From: Treponema sp.
GTDB taxonomy: Bacteria > Spirochaetota > Spirochaetia > Treponematales > Breznakiellaceae
Assembly: GCA_031265845.1 (NCBI GenBank)
Contig: JAISCC010000148.1
Span: forward strand, 1 to 64,000
Reading direction: 5' to 3'
Length of the DNA stretch: 64,000 nucleotides
Both the position numbers and the translations under genes were made by a program. The notes beneath the pieces were generated by a model. That model had not been told where the DNA came from. It made no database searches and was given only the letters and a program-made list of their open reading frames with translations. How positions within the stretch are numbered: position 1 is the stretch's first letter; each line of letters opens with the position of its first letter. Positions 9,970-19,817 of this stretch are shown in pieces.

Positions 9970-11381
9970 TATTCCGTATTATTCCATCCGGCCAATAAAA
10001 AGGCGATCACATCTTCATCACGCTCAAACGCTCCAAGGCTCCTGATTGTTGAGAGGGCGAGAAGAAACCCGTATTGCGCCTCAATGCATCTATTGAGACT
10101 GCTGTGCGCCTGATTTGAGGCGTCATAGTACTCAGACAGCGATTTTTGATACAACTGGTAGAGTTCCTGTATGTATTCAAAGTGTTTTTGCGCGTACTCA
10201 TAGGCGCGGCGCGAAGAGATGACTGTACCGGCCTGGAGGATAAGATCGAGGATCGCGCTCTGCATTTCTATTTGGATGGAAGAGACGGAGTCAAGATACT
10301 CAAGCCGCGTTCGCTCCTGTGAAAGCTTCTGTTTGTCAACCTTGTTTTTTATCACCCAGAAATCAAGCGGGATGGACACTTTGATAGAGAGGTTGCCCAC
10401 AAAAGGGGATGGCGCGTTTGATTTTCCATAGTGATAGTTGTAGTCCAGTCCGGTTGACATACTCGCGATGAGGCTTGGAAGATAATCCTTTGCCGCAAGC
10501 TCGACGCTTCTCTCAGCTTTCTGCAGGGAAATTCCTTCTTTTGCAAGGTTTGGATTGTTCGCCGCCATAATTTGCCACAGATGCAAGCATAGCGCGTTAA
10601 TAGCGTCTTCATCAAGATTTGTACAGTATGCAATCAGGCTTTCATGCTTGCCAAAGTCCACCGGCGCCAATACCGGCGTTTCCGCTATGCCGGCGATATT
10701 TTTCAGGTTCGCCATAGTTATGGCGAGGGTTCGCTCGGCTTGTTTCTTTGCCGTCGCCGCAGATTCCCTTTCAGACAACGCTTGCAGGTAATCGCCGTAC
10801 CGTATCATTTCATTTTCATACCGGATCTGACTAGCGGCGAGGCTTAGTTCCGCAGCCGCAAGCGCTGATTCGGCGGATTCAAGATTGGCTTGCGCTTTCA
10901 ATACCTCATAATAGGCGGAGTCGGTGTTGTTGAGAACAGCGTAATATTCCGCAAGCGCGTCTTTTCTCGCGCTTTCCGTGGACAAGGCGTTGATGGCTTT
11001 TAGAATTCGTGTTTTGCCGCCTTCATACAACGGCAGCGTCTCGCTTATTTCCAACGCGGCTCCGGCGGCAAGGCTATCAAGCGCCGGGCCGCCGCTGGCA
11101 TTCCATACATTCATTGACGTTGCGCCAGTGAGGGACAGGGAAGGCAGATACGTAAAATTATACGCTTTTTCATCAAGAAGTCCGCTCTCTATGGCAAGAT
11201 TGTAACGGGCGAGAGAGCGGGAATTGGCGAGAGCCAACATGCGGACATCCTCAAGCGAGAGACCCTCGTCCTTGCGGACATCCTCCTTACGCGCCGCGTC
11301 CGTGATAACATCTGAAAAAACAAACGTATGTATATGCAACAACATGCTGAACACCATGCAGAAACCTGCCATTTTTTTCAT
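9969..11381 (-). CDS. TolC-family outer membrane efflux protein
   Basis: Signal peptide, long helical regions typical of the TolC/OEP family, located in an efflux operon. Confidence 0.85.
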   Translation of the reverse strand: MKKMAGFCMVFSMLLHIHTFVFSDVITDAARKEDVRKDEGLSLEDVRMLALANSRSLARYNLAIESGLLDEKAYNFTYLPSLSLTGATSMNVWNASGGPALDSLAAGAALEISETLPLYEGGKTRILKAINALSTESARKDALAEYYAVLNNTDSAYYEVLKAQANLESAESALAAAELSLAASQIRYENEMIRYGDYLQALSERESAATAKKQAERTLAITMANLKNIAGIAETPVLAPVDFGKHESLIAYCTNLDEDAINALCLHLWQIMAANNPNLAKEGISLQKAERSVELAAKDYLPSLIASMSTGLDYNYHYGKSNAPSPFVGNLSIKVSIPLDFWVIKNKVDKQKLSQERTRLEYLDSVSSIQIEMQSAILDLILQAGTVISSRRAYEYAQKHFEYIQELYQLYQKSLSEYYDASNQAHSSLNRCIEAQYGFLLALSTIRSLGAFERDEDVIAFLLAGWNNTE

Positions 11382-11412
11382 TCTTTTTTCTCCTTTTCCC
11401 GATCATCCATAT

Positions 11413-12642
11413 TCATTCATACCGCAATGCGTCAATCGGGTTGCGGTTCGCCGCTTTTTGAGCCGGATAATAGCCGAATGTAATGCCGACAAAAGCAGCG
11501 AACAAGGCCGCCGTGATGACGACAAGCATATTGATTGACGTTGGGATTTCCATAAGCGCCAGCATCTTGCAGGCGATAAACGCCAGACTTATGCCGATGA
11601 CTCCCCCCAACAGGCTTAAAATGACAGCTTCCGATAGAAACTGGAAAAGGATGTCTCGCTTGCGCGCGCCGATTGCCATACGGACGCCGATTTCCCGCGT
11701 CCGTTCGCTGACAGACACCAACATGATGTTCATGATGCCGACGCCGCCCACGAGAAGCGACACGCCCGCGATGGCGGCGAGCAATGTGGTGAGGCTTTTC
11801 GATGTTTCAGACGCCATATCCAGCATATCAGATTGATTCATAATCTCAAAATCAGCCGCGTCCCGTTCGCTCAATGAATGCGTTTCCCGTAAAATCAATT
11901 CCGCCTCCTTTTGGGCCGCTTCCATATAATCCTTATGCGCCACGCTTATCGCTATTTGGTTGATGTTTTTGGTGTTGGTGAGTCTGGTCAACATGGTGTC
12001 AAGAGGAATCATAATCACGTCATCCTGATCATTGCCGTTTCCGGCCGCGCCCTTCTTTTCCAGTACGCCGATGACGGAAAATTGGGTTGACCCGATGCGG
12101 ATCCGCTTGCCGATTGGATCGTCGTTCCCAAAGAATGTCGCGGCGGCCGTCGCCCCCAGCGCCGCGACTTTGTTTCTCCGCTCCCCGTCAGCGTCGTCAA
12201 AGAAAACGCCCTGTTCGACATTCCAGTTTCTAATGACAAGATAATCCGGCTCCACCCCCATGACAGCGACAGACGCGCTTCCGTTGGCGGTGGAAGCGGT
12301 GAAACTCCGCTGGCTCACGCCAGAAACCGCGCGCGCGTACCCGGCTTCGCTTTTCACTTTTTCCGCGTCGTATCTGGTGATCTGGACGCGGCGCGGCAAG
12401 GTCTGCTGCCCCGGCGTCATGCGTATCCGGCGAGGCATGATTTGCAAAAGGTTCGTCCCCATAGCCGTAATCCGGCCTTCTATTTGTTTCTGCGCCCCTT
12501 CCCCGATTGCCACCATACTAATGACCGCCCCCACGCCGATGATGATTCCCAACGAGGTGAGAAAACTCTTCATGCGGTTGCGGAGTATGTTTCTGAAACA
12601 GGTGGACGCCAGTTCAATGATATTCACGCTCCGTCCCTCCAA
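11413..12642 (-). CDS. MacB-type ABC transporter permease
   Basis: FRNILRNRMKSFLTSLGIIIGVGAVISMVAIGEGAQKQIE and C-terminal GGVGIMNIMLVSVSERTREIGVRMAIGARKRDI. Confidence 0.93.
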   Translation of the reverse strand: MEGRSVNIIELASTCFRNILRNRMKSFLTSLGIIIGVGAVISMVAIGEGAQKQIEGRITAMGTNLLQIMPRRIRMTPGQQTLPRRVQITRYDAEKVKSEAGYARAVSGVSQRSFTASTANGSASVAVMGVEPDYLVIRNWNVEQGVFFDDADGERRNKVAALGATAAATFFGNDDPIGKRIRIGSTQFSVIGVLEKKGAAGNGNDQDDVIMIPLDTMLTRLTNTKNINQIAISVAHKDYMEAAQKEAELILRETHSLSERDAADFEIMNQSDMLDMASETSKSLTTLLAAIAGVSLLVGGVGIMNIMLVSVSERTREIGVRMAIGARKRDILFQFLSEAVILSLLGGVIGISLAFIACKMLALMEIPTSINMLVVITAALFAAFVGITFGYYPAQKAANRNPIDALRYE

Positions 12643-13363
12643 TTTGCCGCAAGTCTTTCGCCGCGCTCCGCCTGTTTTTTACCGGAATGTCTGACACCAC
12701 CGCGCCGTCCCTCAGAGTGACAATCCGTTTTGTGTATACAGCCAATTCCGGCTCGTGGGTTACCATAACAATCGTTTTCCCTCGCTCGTTCAGATTCTGA
12801 AACAACGCCATTATTTCAAGGGACATCTCGGAATCGAGGTTTCCGGTTGGCTCGTCAGCCAACATGAAGGCCGGGTCGTTCACCATGGCGCGGGCGATAG
12901 CCACCCGTTGTTGCTGCCCTCCGGACAATTGCGAAGGCACATGGGACATGCGCTCATCCAGCCCCACTTCTCTAAGGCATTTTTTAGCCCGTTCCTTTCG
13001 TTCTTTTTTCTTGTATATGCGATTATAAAACATGGGAAGCTCCACATTTTCAAGCGCCGTCGTTCTTGCGAGCAGGTTGAACGCCTGAAACACAAAACCG
13101 ATCTTTTGATTTCTGATAAAGGCGAAGGCGTCGGCGCTGGAAGTCGCGGTTTCGATTCCATCAAGCAGATATGATCCCGCGCTCGGCTTGTCAAGGCAGC
13201 CGAGGATGTTCATAAACGTTGATTTTCCCGAACCTGACGGGCCCATCACCGCCACAAATTCGCCTGCTTCCGCGAAAAAATCTACGCCCCGAAGCGCGTT
13301 TACGACCACCGATTCAAGCTTGTATATGCGCGTAACGCCCCGCAATTCAATGACAGCCATCAC
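12614..13363 (-). CDS. MacB/LolD-type ABC transporter ATP-binding protein
   Basis: Walker [10 protein letters not shown], signature [15 protein letters not shown], Walker [13 protein letters not shown]. Confidence 0.95.
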   Translation of the reverse strand: MMAVIELRGVTRIYKLESVVVNALRGVDFFAEAGEFVAVMGPSGSGKSTFMNILGCLDKPSAGSYLLDGIETATSSADAFAFIRNQKIGFVFQAFNLLARTTALENVELPMFYNRIYKKKERKERAKKCLREVGLDERMSHVPSQLSGGQQQRVAIARAMVNDPAFMLADEPTGNLDSEMSLEIMALFQNLNERGKTIVMVTHEPELAVYTKRIVTLRDGAVVSDIPVKNRRSAAKDLRQIGGTEREYH

Positions 13364-14742
13364 CGTATCCTCTCCCGGACTATGATTTGCTTTTCTTCCA
13401 GTTCCCGCTCATTTTCGCCTCTGGCCGGGATCGCTTCGGTGTAAGAGCCGTCGCTTGCCCCGGCTTGAACCATGACGCAGGCGAGCGCGCCGTTTTCGTC
13501 CATAAACCAAAGCGCCTTCATCTGCTCTGATGGCTGGCGCCCGCCTGTTTGGGCGCCGCCGGTTCCGCCGGACCCGGCGGCGTTTTGTTGACGGATGGCG
13601 CCCCTGCCCGGCATACCCGGCGGCATGGGCCCGCCGCTCTGCATAAGCCCTGTCAGTCCGTTCCGCTGGCTTTGATTAAGAGCTTGAGCGGATTGATCGC
13701 CCGAATCGGCTTGCGTTTGCCGACGGCGCTCTAGCGCCAGCGCTTTCTGCTCTTCGCTCATGCCGGAAATAGTCGCGTTAAAAATCATGTCGCTTATCTC
13801 CGCCGCCGAAAGGCTGGCAGGCTGATAGCGCAAAGCCGCGTTTGGAACAAGCAAAATGTTCTCCTTTCTTTCTTCAATAAATTCGACCGAACACGTCATG
13901 CCCGGCAGCAGCGACCCGTCTTTATTTTCAACGCTTATCACAATAGCATAGGAAACAACGCTGTCCTGGACTGAAGGCATAAGCCGTTTGCTCTCAACCG
14001 AGCCGGAAAAATTCTTGCCCGGAAGGCTTTCAAGCGTAAAACGAACCTCCTGTCCTTCATGAATAGACGCGATGTCCAATTCTCCAACCCACGACATTAT
14101 GCGCATTTCTTCAAGATTTTCCGCCAAAGTGAAAATCGCCGATGAATTGCCGCTTGAGCTGTCAACCACAGTGTCCCCTTCGTTGATCGCTCGTTCCAGC
14201 ACTATTCCGTCAATGGGCGACGTGATATAAGCGTACTGGTTGATTTCTGTTTCTATGCTTCGTAAATTTGATTCGGCGACCGAAAGATCGGCTTTTTGAA
14301 TGTCAAGGGTTGTCTTGCCGCTTTTTAACTCATATTCTGAAATCAGATTCTTTTCGGCAAGTCTTTCTAAATTCTGATAGTTGATCAATTGCAAATTGTA
14401 GTTCGCTCTGGCTTTCAGCGCCTGCGCGGCTTGTTGCTCCCGTTGCAGTTTGAGCATGTCCGTATTGAGTTCGGCGAGTATTTGTCCTTTGCGAACGCTG
14501 TCGTTGTAATCAACAAAGACCCGCTCCACTTTGCCGCTCATGCGGGGTAGCGCTTTTATCGTTGCGACAGGCTCAAGCGTTCCGCTGGAGGATACGGTTT
14601 TTTCTATGACCCCTCGCCTTATGGCCGCATATTCATACGCTATGGTTCCGCTCCGCGTCTTGCCGAATTGGTTTAGTATGGGCGCGCAGGTTCCAAACAA
14701 GAGGGCGATGGAGCAAAGGGACAACGCTTTTATAGATTTCAT
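13360..14742 (-). CDS. MacA/HlyD-type periplasmic adaptor (membrane fusion protein)
   Basis: MKSIKALSLCSIALLFGTCAP lipoprotein-like start; SGTLEPVATIKALPRMSGKVERVFVDYNDSVRKGQILAELN. The longer 14922 start lies in the repeat array and is rejected. Confidence 0.88.
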   Translation of the reverse strand: MKSIKALSLCSIALLFGTCAPILNQFGKTRSGTIAYEYAAIRRGVIEKTVSSSGTLEPVATIKALPRMSGKVERVFVDYNDSVRKGQILAELNTDMLKLQREQQAAQALKARANYNLQLINYQNLERLAEKNLISEYELKSGKTTLDIQKADLSVAESNLRSIETEINQYAYITSPIDGIVLERAINEGDTVVDSSSGNSSAIFTLAENLEEMRIMSWVGELDIASIHEGQEVRFTLESLPGKNFSGSVESKRLMPSVQDSVVSYAIVISVENKDGSLLPGMTCSVEFIEERKENILLVPNAALRYQPASLSAAEISDMIFNATISGMSEEQKALALERRRQTQADSGDQSAQALNQSQRNGLTGLMQSGGPMPPGMPGRGAIRQQNAAGSGGTGGAQTGGRQPSEQMKALWFMDENGALACVMVQAGASDGSYTEAIPARGENERELEEKQIIVRERIR

Positions 14743-14784
14743 ATATACTATATATGCAAGATATGTTCCAATCAATCGCTTTTT

Positions 14785-15628
14785 GGCATACATTTGAAGT
14801 GTTTGATGTGAAGGTGTCAGACACTTTTGGCACACGTTTGAAGTGAGGAGTGAAAGTGTCAGACACTTTTTGGACACACGTTTGAAGTGAAGGAGTGAAA
14901 GTGTCAGACACTTTTTTGGCATACATTTGAAGTGTTTGATGTGAAGGCGTCAGTCGCTTTTTTAGCATACGTTTGAAGTGAAAGTGTCAGACATTTTTTG
15001 GAATATACGTTTGAAGTGAAGGTGTCAGACACTTTTTGGGCATACGTTTTTACATATTTGAAGTGAAAGTGTCAGACACTTTTTTGGCATACATTTGAAG
15101 TGTTTGATGTGAAGGCGTCAGTCGCTTTTTTAGCATACGTTTGAAGTGAAGGCGTCGTCAGACACTTTTTTGGGCACACGTTTGAAGTGAAGGAGTGAAA
15201 GTGTCAGACATTTTTTGGAATATACGTTTGAAGTGAAGGTGTCAAACACTTTTTGGGCACATATTTGAAGTGAAGGCGTCTGACACTTTTTTAGCATACG
15301 TTTGAAGTGAAGGTGTCGTCAGACACTTTTTGGGCACACGTTTGAGGAAGGAATGAAGGTGTCAGACATTTTTTGGAATATACGTTTGAAGTGAAGGTGT
15401 CAGACACTTTTTTGGGCACACGTTTGAGAGGAATGAAGATGTCTGACACTTTTTTAGCATACGTTTGAAGTGAAGGAGTGAAGGTGTCAGACACTTTTTG
15501 GAATACATTTGAAGGAAGGAGTGAAGGCGTCAGACACTTTTTGGACACACATTTGAGGCATACATTTGAAGTGAAGGCGTCAGACACTTTTTGGCGCATA
15601 TTTGAAGTGATGAAGGCGTCAATAGTTG
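14785..15628. repeat. ~20-unit tandem array, ~37-47 bp units: TTTGAAGTGAAGG(AGTGAAAG)GTGTCAGACACTTTTTTGGNCAYACG
   Basis: Direct reading: GTGTCAGACAC palindrome followed by a T-run and a TTTGAAGTGAAGG spacer repeated ~20 times with variants, including a repeated higher-order block (~14910-14985 and ~15075-15150). Confidence 0.95.
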
Positions 15629-15659
15629 TCTATAGAGCCTTTCCCAAAGAGAAACAAAC

Positions 15660-15769
15660 CTTCACTCCCGCAGGGGTCTAGTCTGCGCCCTTGCGGGGTC
15701 TAGACCGAACCCCTCTGGGGTCTAACCTCCACCCCGCAAGGGTCTGGACTGAACCCCGCCGGGAAGCTG
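15660..15769. repeat. 22-bp tandem array (5 units), consensus ~ACYGAACCCCGCNGGGGTCTAG
   Basis: Five exact-period 22-nt units, each with an internal CCCC-N3/4-GGGG dyad, ending 3 bp from the stop of the adjacent HU-like gene. Confidence 0.9.
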
Positions 15770-15772
15770 TTG

Positions 15773-16531
15773 TTAGGGGGTGATGACGGCAAGCTGGGGG
15801 GTGAACGTGATGACGCGGGGTTCTTTGAGGGAAGAGCCGCCGTGCGTGTACTGGGTGACGACTTCCAGCGTGTACGCCCCGGCGCTCAGAGCGGGAATGA
15901 CGCCGATGAGTTTTGAGGCCGCGTTTTCCGCCAGATGTCCGGAAACTTTGACCCGTTGCGAAGGGTCGGCGGCGGACGCGAAGTACACGCCCACCTCCGG
16001 GTTGTCCCCCGCCACCTTGATCTTGTGGCCCGACACGCTGAACTGTCCGCCGGGGGTCAAGATTTCGTTCACTGATTCGGTGGCGATGTCGATGAACTCG
16101 TCGATGTAGCCGGAGGAGTCGGCCAGCCCCTCTATGTCCACGACGACGCGCTCGGCTAAGGCGCGGAGAGGGGCGCGGGTGCGGAAGCGGAAGGTCACCG
16201 GATGTTTGCCCGCGTCGCGCCCCTCCGTAACTTTGTCGAATGTGCCGCCCACGTTGGGATGCACCGAGAAGTAGCCCGCGTTGACCGCGAAGCCGTCGCA
16301 GAGCTGGTAGGCGGTCTCGTTAAAGAACTGGCGGACGCACTCCACAAGGTCGTCGTAATTGCCGGTGAAGCCGCCCCGGTTCTTGAGAGCGGCGCAGACA
16401 TCCTCGACACTAAGGGTCGCCTCGTTGTTCGTGCGGGCGATGTACGCGCCCTCCACTTTGGGGAGGTAGTTTGGATAGAGTTTCACCCGTATGCGGTGCA
16501 AAACTTCGTTGACGTTGTTTACGATTGCCAT
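15773..16531 (-). CDS. HU-like DNA-binding domain plus DUF4469-like (Ig-fold) protein, paralog A
   Basis: C-terminal FSVSGHKIKVAGDNPEVGVYFAS...LIGVIPALSAGAYTLEVVTQYTHGG shared with the ORFs at 39757 and 52015; SD AGGAG before ATG. Confidence 0.75.
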   Translation of the reverse strand: MAIVNNVNEVLHRIRVKLYPNYLPKVEGAYIARTNNEATLSVEDVCAALKNRGGFTGNYDDLVECVRQFFNETAYQLCDGFAVNAGYFSVHPNVGGTFDKVTEGRDAGKHPVTFRFRTRAPLRALAERVVVDIEGLADSSGYIDEFIDIATESVNEILTPGGQFSVSGHKIKVAGDNPEVGVYFASAADPSQRVKVSGHLAENAASKLIGVIPALSAGAYTLEVVTQYTHGGSSLKEPRVITFTPQLAVITP

Positions 16532-16645
16532 GGTAATTTCTCCTATTAATATATAAAAATAAAACGCGACAGACAGCAGGCGGGCGCGGGCCCTTAACCG
16601 CTGTCTGCCGCATCTTCACGCTAAAAAACGCCGTCGCGTTACCGG

Positions 16646-17554
16646 TTAGTTATCCCAACCAACGGTCTTTTCCGTTAGGTCATAGGGATATTGTTGAACG
16701 ATAAATCTGCCGTTTGTTAGGGAGGCGCGATAGTCGTCTGCGGTGTTATAATAACCGGTGTAATCACCGCTCATCGACTCAAAGTATTGAACGTTGGTCT
16801 TGCCGTCAATTTCAGCCGGTTTAAGATACACCAATTTTATTTGGGCATTCCATGCGTATGTTCCAGTCGCGCTATTGCTGTGGCTATCGGTGTAGGTATA
16901 GCCTGCGCCAGAAAAAACATACGTGCTGGCCGATCCATTAAAGGTTTGCCCGTCCAGTTCATTCGCGCCGTTGTTTGACGGCAATTCTTCTGACATGAGC
17001 AGGGCCGCTCCTTCTGCGGCAAAAATATAAGCGAATATTGTATTGGCAAACGCTTCATTCACCCTATAATCAATATATGCGGACATGCTTGAAAAGCCCA
17101 TGCCGGCAAGCTCTTGGTCTAACGCAGCTTGCCCATTTTTTGCTTTGAATTTATCAATCTCCTCTTGAAAGGCGCTTCTGTACCCTGTCCTATCCAGCAA
17201 GGCGCCATAGCCGGAGTAGTCTTCCAACAAAATAGCAATTTTAGCCGGTTTGAAAACCACCTTTTTTGATGAATCATCCCACGAATAGCTTCCGTTTTCA
17301 ATTTCGGTGTAGGTGTATTTCCCGTTGCCGTCGTATACATAGTCCCCATCTTCGTCAGTTGTTGGCGTAGATTTCTTATAAGTTCCGCTTTCGGCAAATT
17401 CAATTTTTTGGCTATACATAAAATACGTTTTGCCGCTCAATTCGTTTTCCCCTACATTGCCATCGCCGCCGCCGTCATCGCCGCAACCCGTCAAAACCAA
17501 TCCGAATGTCAGCAGAATAGCCGCCATTCCCGTAAAAAACACTCTCTTTTTCAT
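16646..17554 (-). CDS. secreted lipoprotein, hypothetical
   Basis: MKKRVFFTGMAAILLTFGLVLTGCGDDGGGDG lipobox; GGAGG upstream of ATG at 17554. Confidence 0.8.
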   Translation of the reverse strand: MKKRVFFTGMAAILLTFGLVLTGCGDDGGGDGNVGENELSGKTYFMYSQKIEFAESGTYKKSTPTTDEDGDYVYDGNGKYTYTEIENGSYSWDDSSKKVVFKPAKIAILLEDYSGYGALLDRTGYRSAFQEEIDKFKAKNGQAALDQELAGMGFSSMSAYIDYRVNEAFANTIFAYIFAAEGAALLMSEELPSNNGANELDGQTFNGSASTYVFSGAGYTYTDSHSNSATGTYAWNAQIKLVYLKPAEIDGKTNVQYFESMSGDYTGYYNTADDYRASLTNGRFIVQQYPYDLTEKTVGWDN

Positions 17555-17635
17555 AACTGTCCTCCTGAATGCAAGAGGCCTCCACGCATTGCAATTCCGC
17601 CTGAAACGGCGTAAACTGGCGATGCGTGTAGCGCG

Positions 17636-17690
17636 ACCCAAAGCCGGCTCGTTCCGCCAAGAATACCGCCGGCTTTGGGTTCCTCTTTTT
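17636..17690. promoter_or_regulatory. 13-bp stem hairpin in the 5' leader of the lipoprotein gene (ACCCAAAGCCGGC...GCCGGCTTTGGGT)
   Basis: Perfect inverted repeat in the leader; on the plus strand it is followed by CCTCTTTTTT. Confidence 0.6.
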
Positions 17691-18013
17691 TACTATAACC
17701 GCTATGCGGTCAAACCGCCCGTACGGGCAAGGTTCCTGTGTTAAAGCGGGAGCGAGTCCCGCGCGGGAGCGGCTCACGCATCCCGTCGCTCTCCAAATGG
17801 CGCGTATCTGCGGAGCGTCCGCTTGCGTCCGCAACCAGCCGGCCATTTCTATTCATTTCTATACGGCGTTGGTTTGCGGCGCATGAGTTCAAAGGGATTT
17901 TCAAGACATCCGCCGACGTTGCCACGCCTGTTATGGGAGAGAAAAATGCGCCCGCGCTTCGCGCATATAAAAAATGTCGCTCTTTGCAATATAAGACGCA
18001 GTTTAAAAAATAT

Positions 18014-18028
18014 GGGGGGGGGGGGGGG
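18014..18028 (-). repeat. 15-nt G (minus-strand C15) homopolymer, locus A
   Basis: Direct count: 7+8 G residues. Confidence 0.95.
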
Positions 18029-18120
18029 CGTACCGAATCGCGCCGCCGCGTCATCGCCCAACAGCTTGTTCACTTTTTTATCTACGCTCCTTTTGAAGGT
18101 TTTTGATGTTTGCAAAAACA

Positions 18121-18150
18121 ATTATATACGTTATTACCGCCATGTGTCAA
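18121..18150 (-). promoter_or_regulatory. sigma70-like promoter TTGACA-N18-TATAAT reading into the locus A C15 tract
   Basis: Minus strand TTGACAcatggcggtaataacgtaTATAAT. Confidence 0.6.
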
Positions 18151-18623
18151 CATCCTTGTGAAATAAATGAGAAAAAAGTGTGAATGTAGGCTGTCAGGAA
18201 GTTGACAAGAACGCTACGAAGCCCATAATCGAGCGCATGGGGGGCGATGCGAGGCGGATTGAGTCGCAAAGATGTAAAATATGCCCTCATGGGTAAATTT
18301 TTTATACTCATCTGACACTTTTTTACCCATGAAGACAAAACAGGATAGTTTAGACGGAAAGCGAAAAGACAGACGCGGCTCACAATTCCGCCAATGTGAA
18401 TGGCCCCGGCTTTCACTATGCGACAACACTCTCTCTTAAATCATGGGCGTCACTTTTTGCGAAACCGCGTTGCAGTCAGGGACGAGACTTTGAAACAAAG
18501 CCTTTTCGCCGCTTGGCAGGTTTGCGGACTGCTAGACGATCCCGCATGGATTTTGTATCATAGCTTGAATCCGGCTCGGCGGCCGGAGTAAAACACACGA
18601 CAGAACAAAGAAAAGGAGCGTAT

Positions 18624-19817
18624 ATGATACCCATGAAAACGCCAATCGTTGAGATTGACGGGGATGAAATGACGCGGATATTGTGGGCTTTGATAAAGGA
18701 CAAGCTCATAAAGCCGTTTGTTGATTTGAAAACCGAATATTACGATTTGGGGCTTAAAAACCGCGACAGTACAGAGGATAGGGTGACTTCCGAATCCGCG
18801 TATGCGATTAAGCGGCTTGGGGTTGGCGTGAAATGCGCCACCATTACGTCAAACAAGGCGCGGAAGGCTGAATATGGACTAAAACATCTGTACCCAAGCC
18901 CCAACGCCACGATTCGGGCTATTCTTGACGGTACGGTTTTTCGCAAGCCCATAGCGGTCTCATGCGTCAAACCGTCGGTTTCCACATGGGAAAAACCCAT
19001 TGTCATTGGACGCCACGCCTACGGCGATGTGTACAAGAGCGCGGAACTGCTGATTCCCGGTCCCGGCAAGGTCGAGCTTGTGTATACGGTCGGAGACGAG
19101 AGCGAGACGCGGATATTGGTCGCGGATATGAAGGGTCCCGGAGTGGTGCAGGGTATGCACAACACCGATGAATCGATCATGAATTTTGCGCGCTCCTGTT
19201 TCCTCTACGCGATTGATGAAAAGCTTCCGGTGTGGTTCGCCGCAAAAGACACGATTTCCAAAATCTATGACGGCAGGTTTAAAGAGCTTTTCAGCGAGGT
19301 GTACGAAACCGAATTCAAGACAGCGTGTGAGGCTGCCGGCGTACGCTATTTCTACACCTTGATTGACGACGCCGTGGCGCGGGTGGTTAAGGGCGAAGGC
19401 GGCTTTCTCTGGGCGTGCAAAAACTATGACGGCGATGTGATGAGCGACATGATCGCAAGCGCGTCCGGCAGTCTCGCCATGATGACAAGCGTACTGGTGT
19501 CCCCTTCCGGCGCGGTTGAGTATGAAGCGGCGCACGGCACGGTGCAACAGCATTACTATAAATACCTGAAAGGCGAAAAAACAAGCACCAATCCGGTTGC
19601 GCTCATCTTTGCGTGGACAGGGGCGCTCGCAAAACGCGGAGAATTGGATGGTACGCCGGAACTGGCCGCATTTGCGAGAAAGCTTGAACACGCGGTTTTG
19701 GAAACCATCGAAGAAGGCGGCATGACCGGCGATCTCGCCCGCCTCGCAAACCCCGCTCCCGCGCAAACGCTCACTTCCTGGGAATTCATGGACGCCATCG
19801 CGAAACGGCTCGCGTGA
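18624..19817 (+). CDS. icd: isocitrate dehydrogenase (NADP+), eukaryotic-like type
   Basis: TPIVEIDGDEMTRILWALIKDKLI...YYDLGLKNRDSTEDRVT...YEAAHGTVQQHYYKYLKGEKTSTNPVALIFAWTGAL. Start at 18624 or 18633. Confidence 0.95.
   Translation: MIPMKTPIVEIDGDEMTRILWALIKDKLIKPFVDLKTEYYDLGLKNRDSTEDRVTSESAYAIKRLGVGVKCATITSNKARKAEYGLKHLYPSPNATIRAILDGTVFRKPIAVSCVKPSVSTWEKPIVIGRHAYGDVYKSAELLIPGPGKVELVYTVGDESETRILVADMKGPGVVQGMHNTDESIMNFARSCFLYAIDEKLPVWFAAKDTISKIYDGRFKELFSEVYETEFKTACEAAGVRYFYTLIDDAVARVVKGEGGFLWACKNYDGDVMSDMIASASGSLAMMTSVLVSPSGAVEYEAAHGTVQQHYYKYLKGEKTSTNPVALIFAWTGALAKRGELDGTPELAAFARKLEHAVLETIEEGGMTGDLARLANPAPAQTLTSWEFMDAIAKRLA

Noticed and set aside
14633-15599. ORFs in the repeat array (VSDTF/CLTPS-rich proteins, and the N-terminal extension of 13360..14922)
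   Set aside because: They are translations of the tandem repeat; the adaptor start is better placed at 14742 with a lipoprotein signal.
14785-15628. CRISPR-like array
   Set aside because: Spacers are not unique; the entire unit repeats with drift, unit length varies (~37-47 bp), and no cas genes are present.
17710-18161. Overlapping ORFs around the locus A C15 as real proteins
   Set aside because: No recognisable domain or consistent coding bias on either strand; only a possible leader peptide is retained as a hypothesis.
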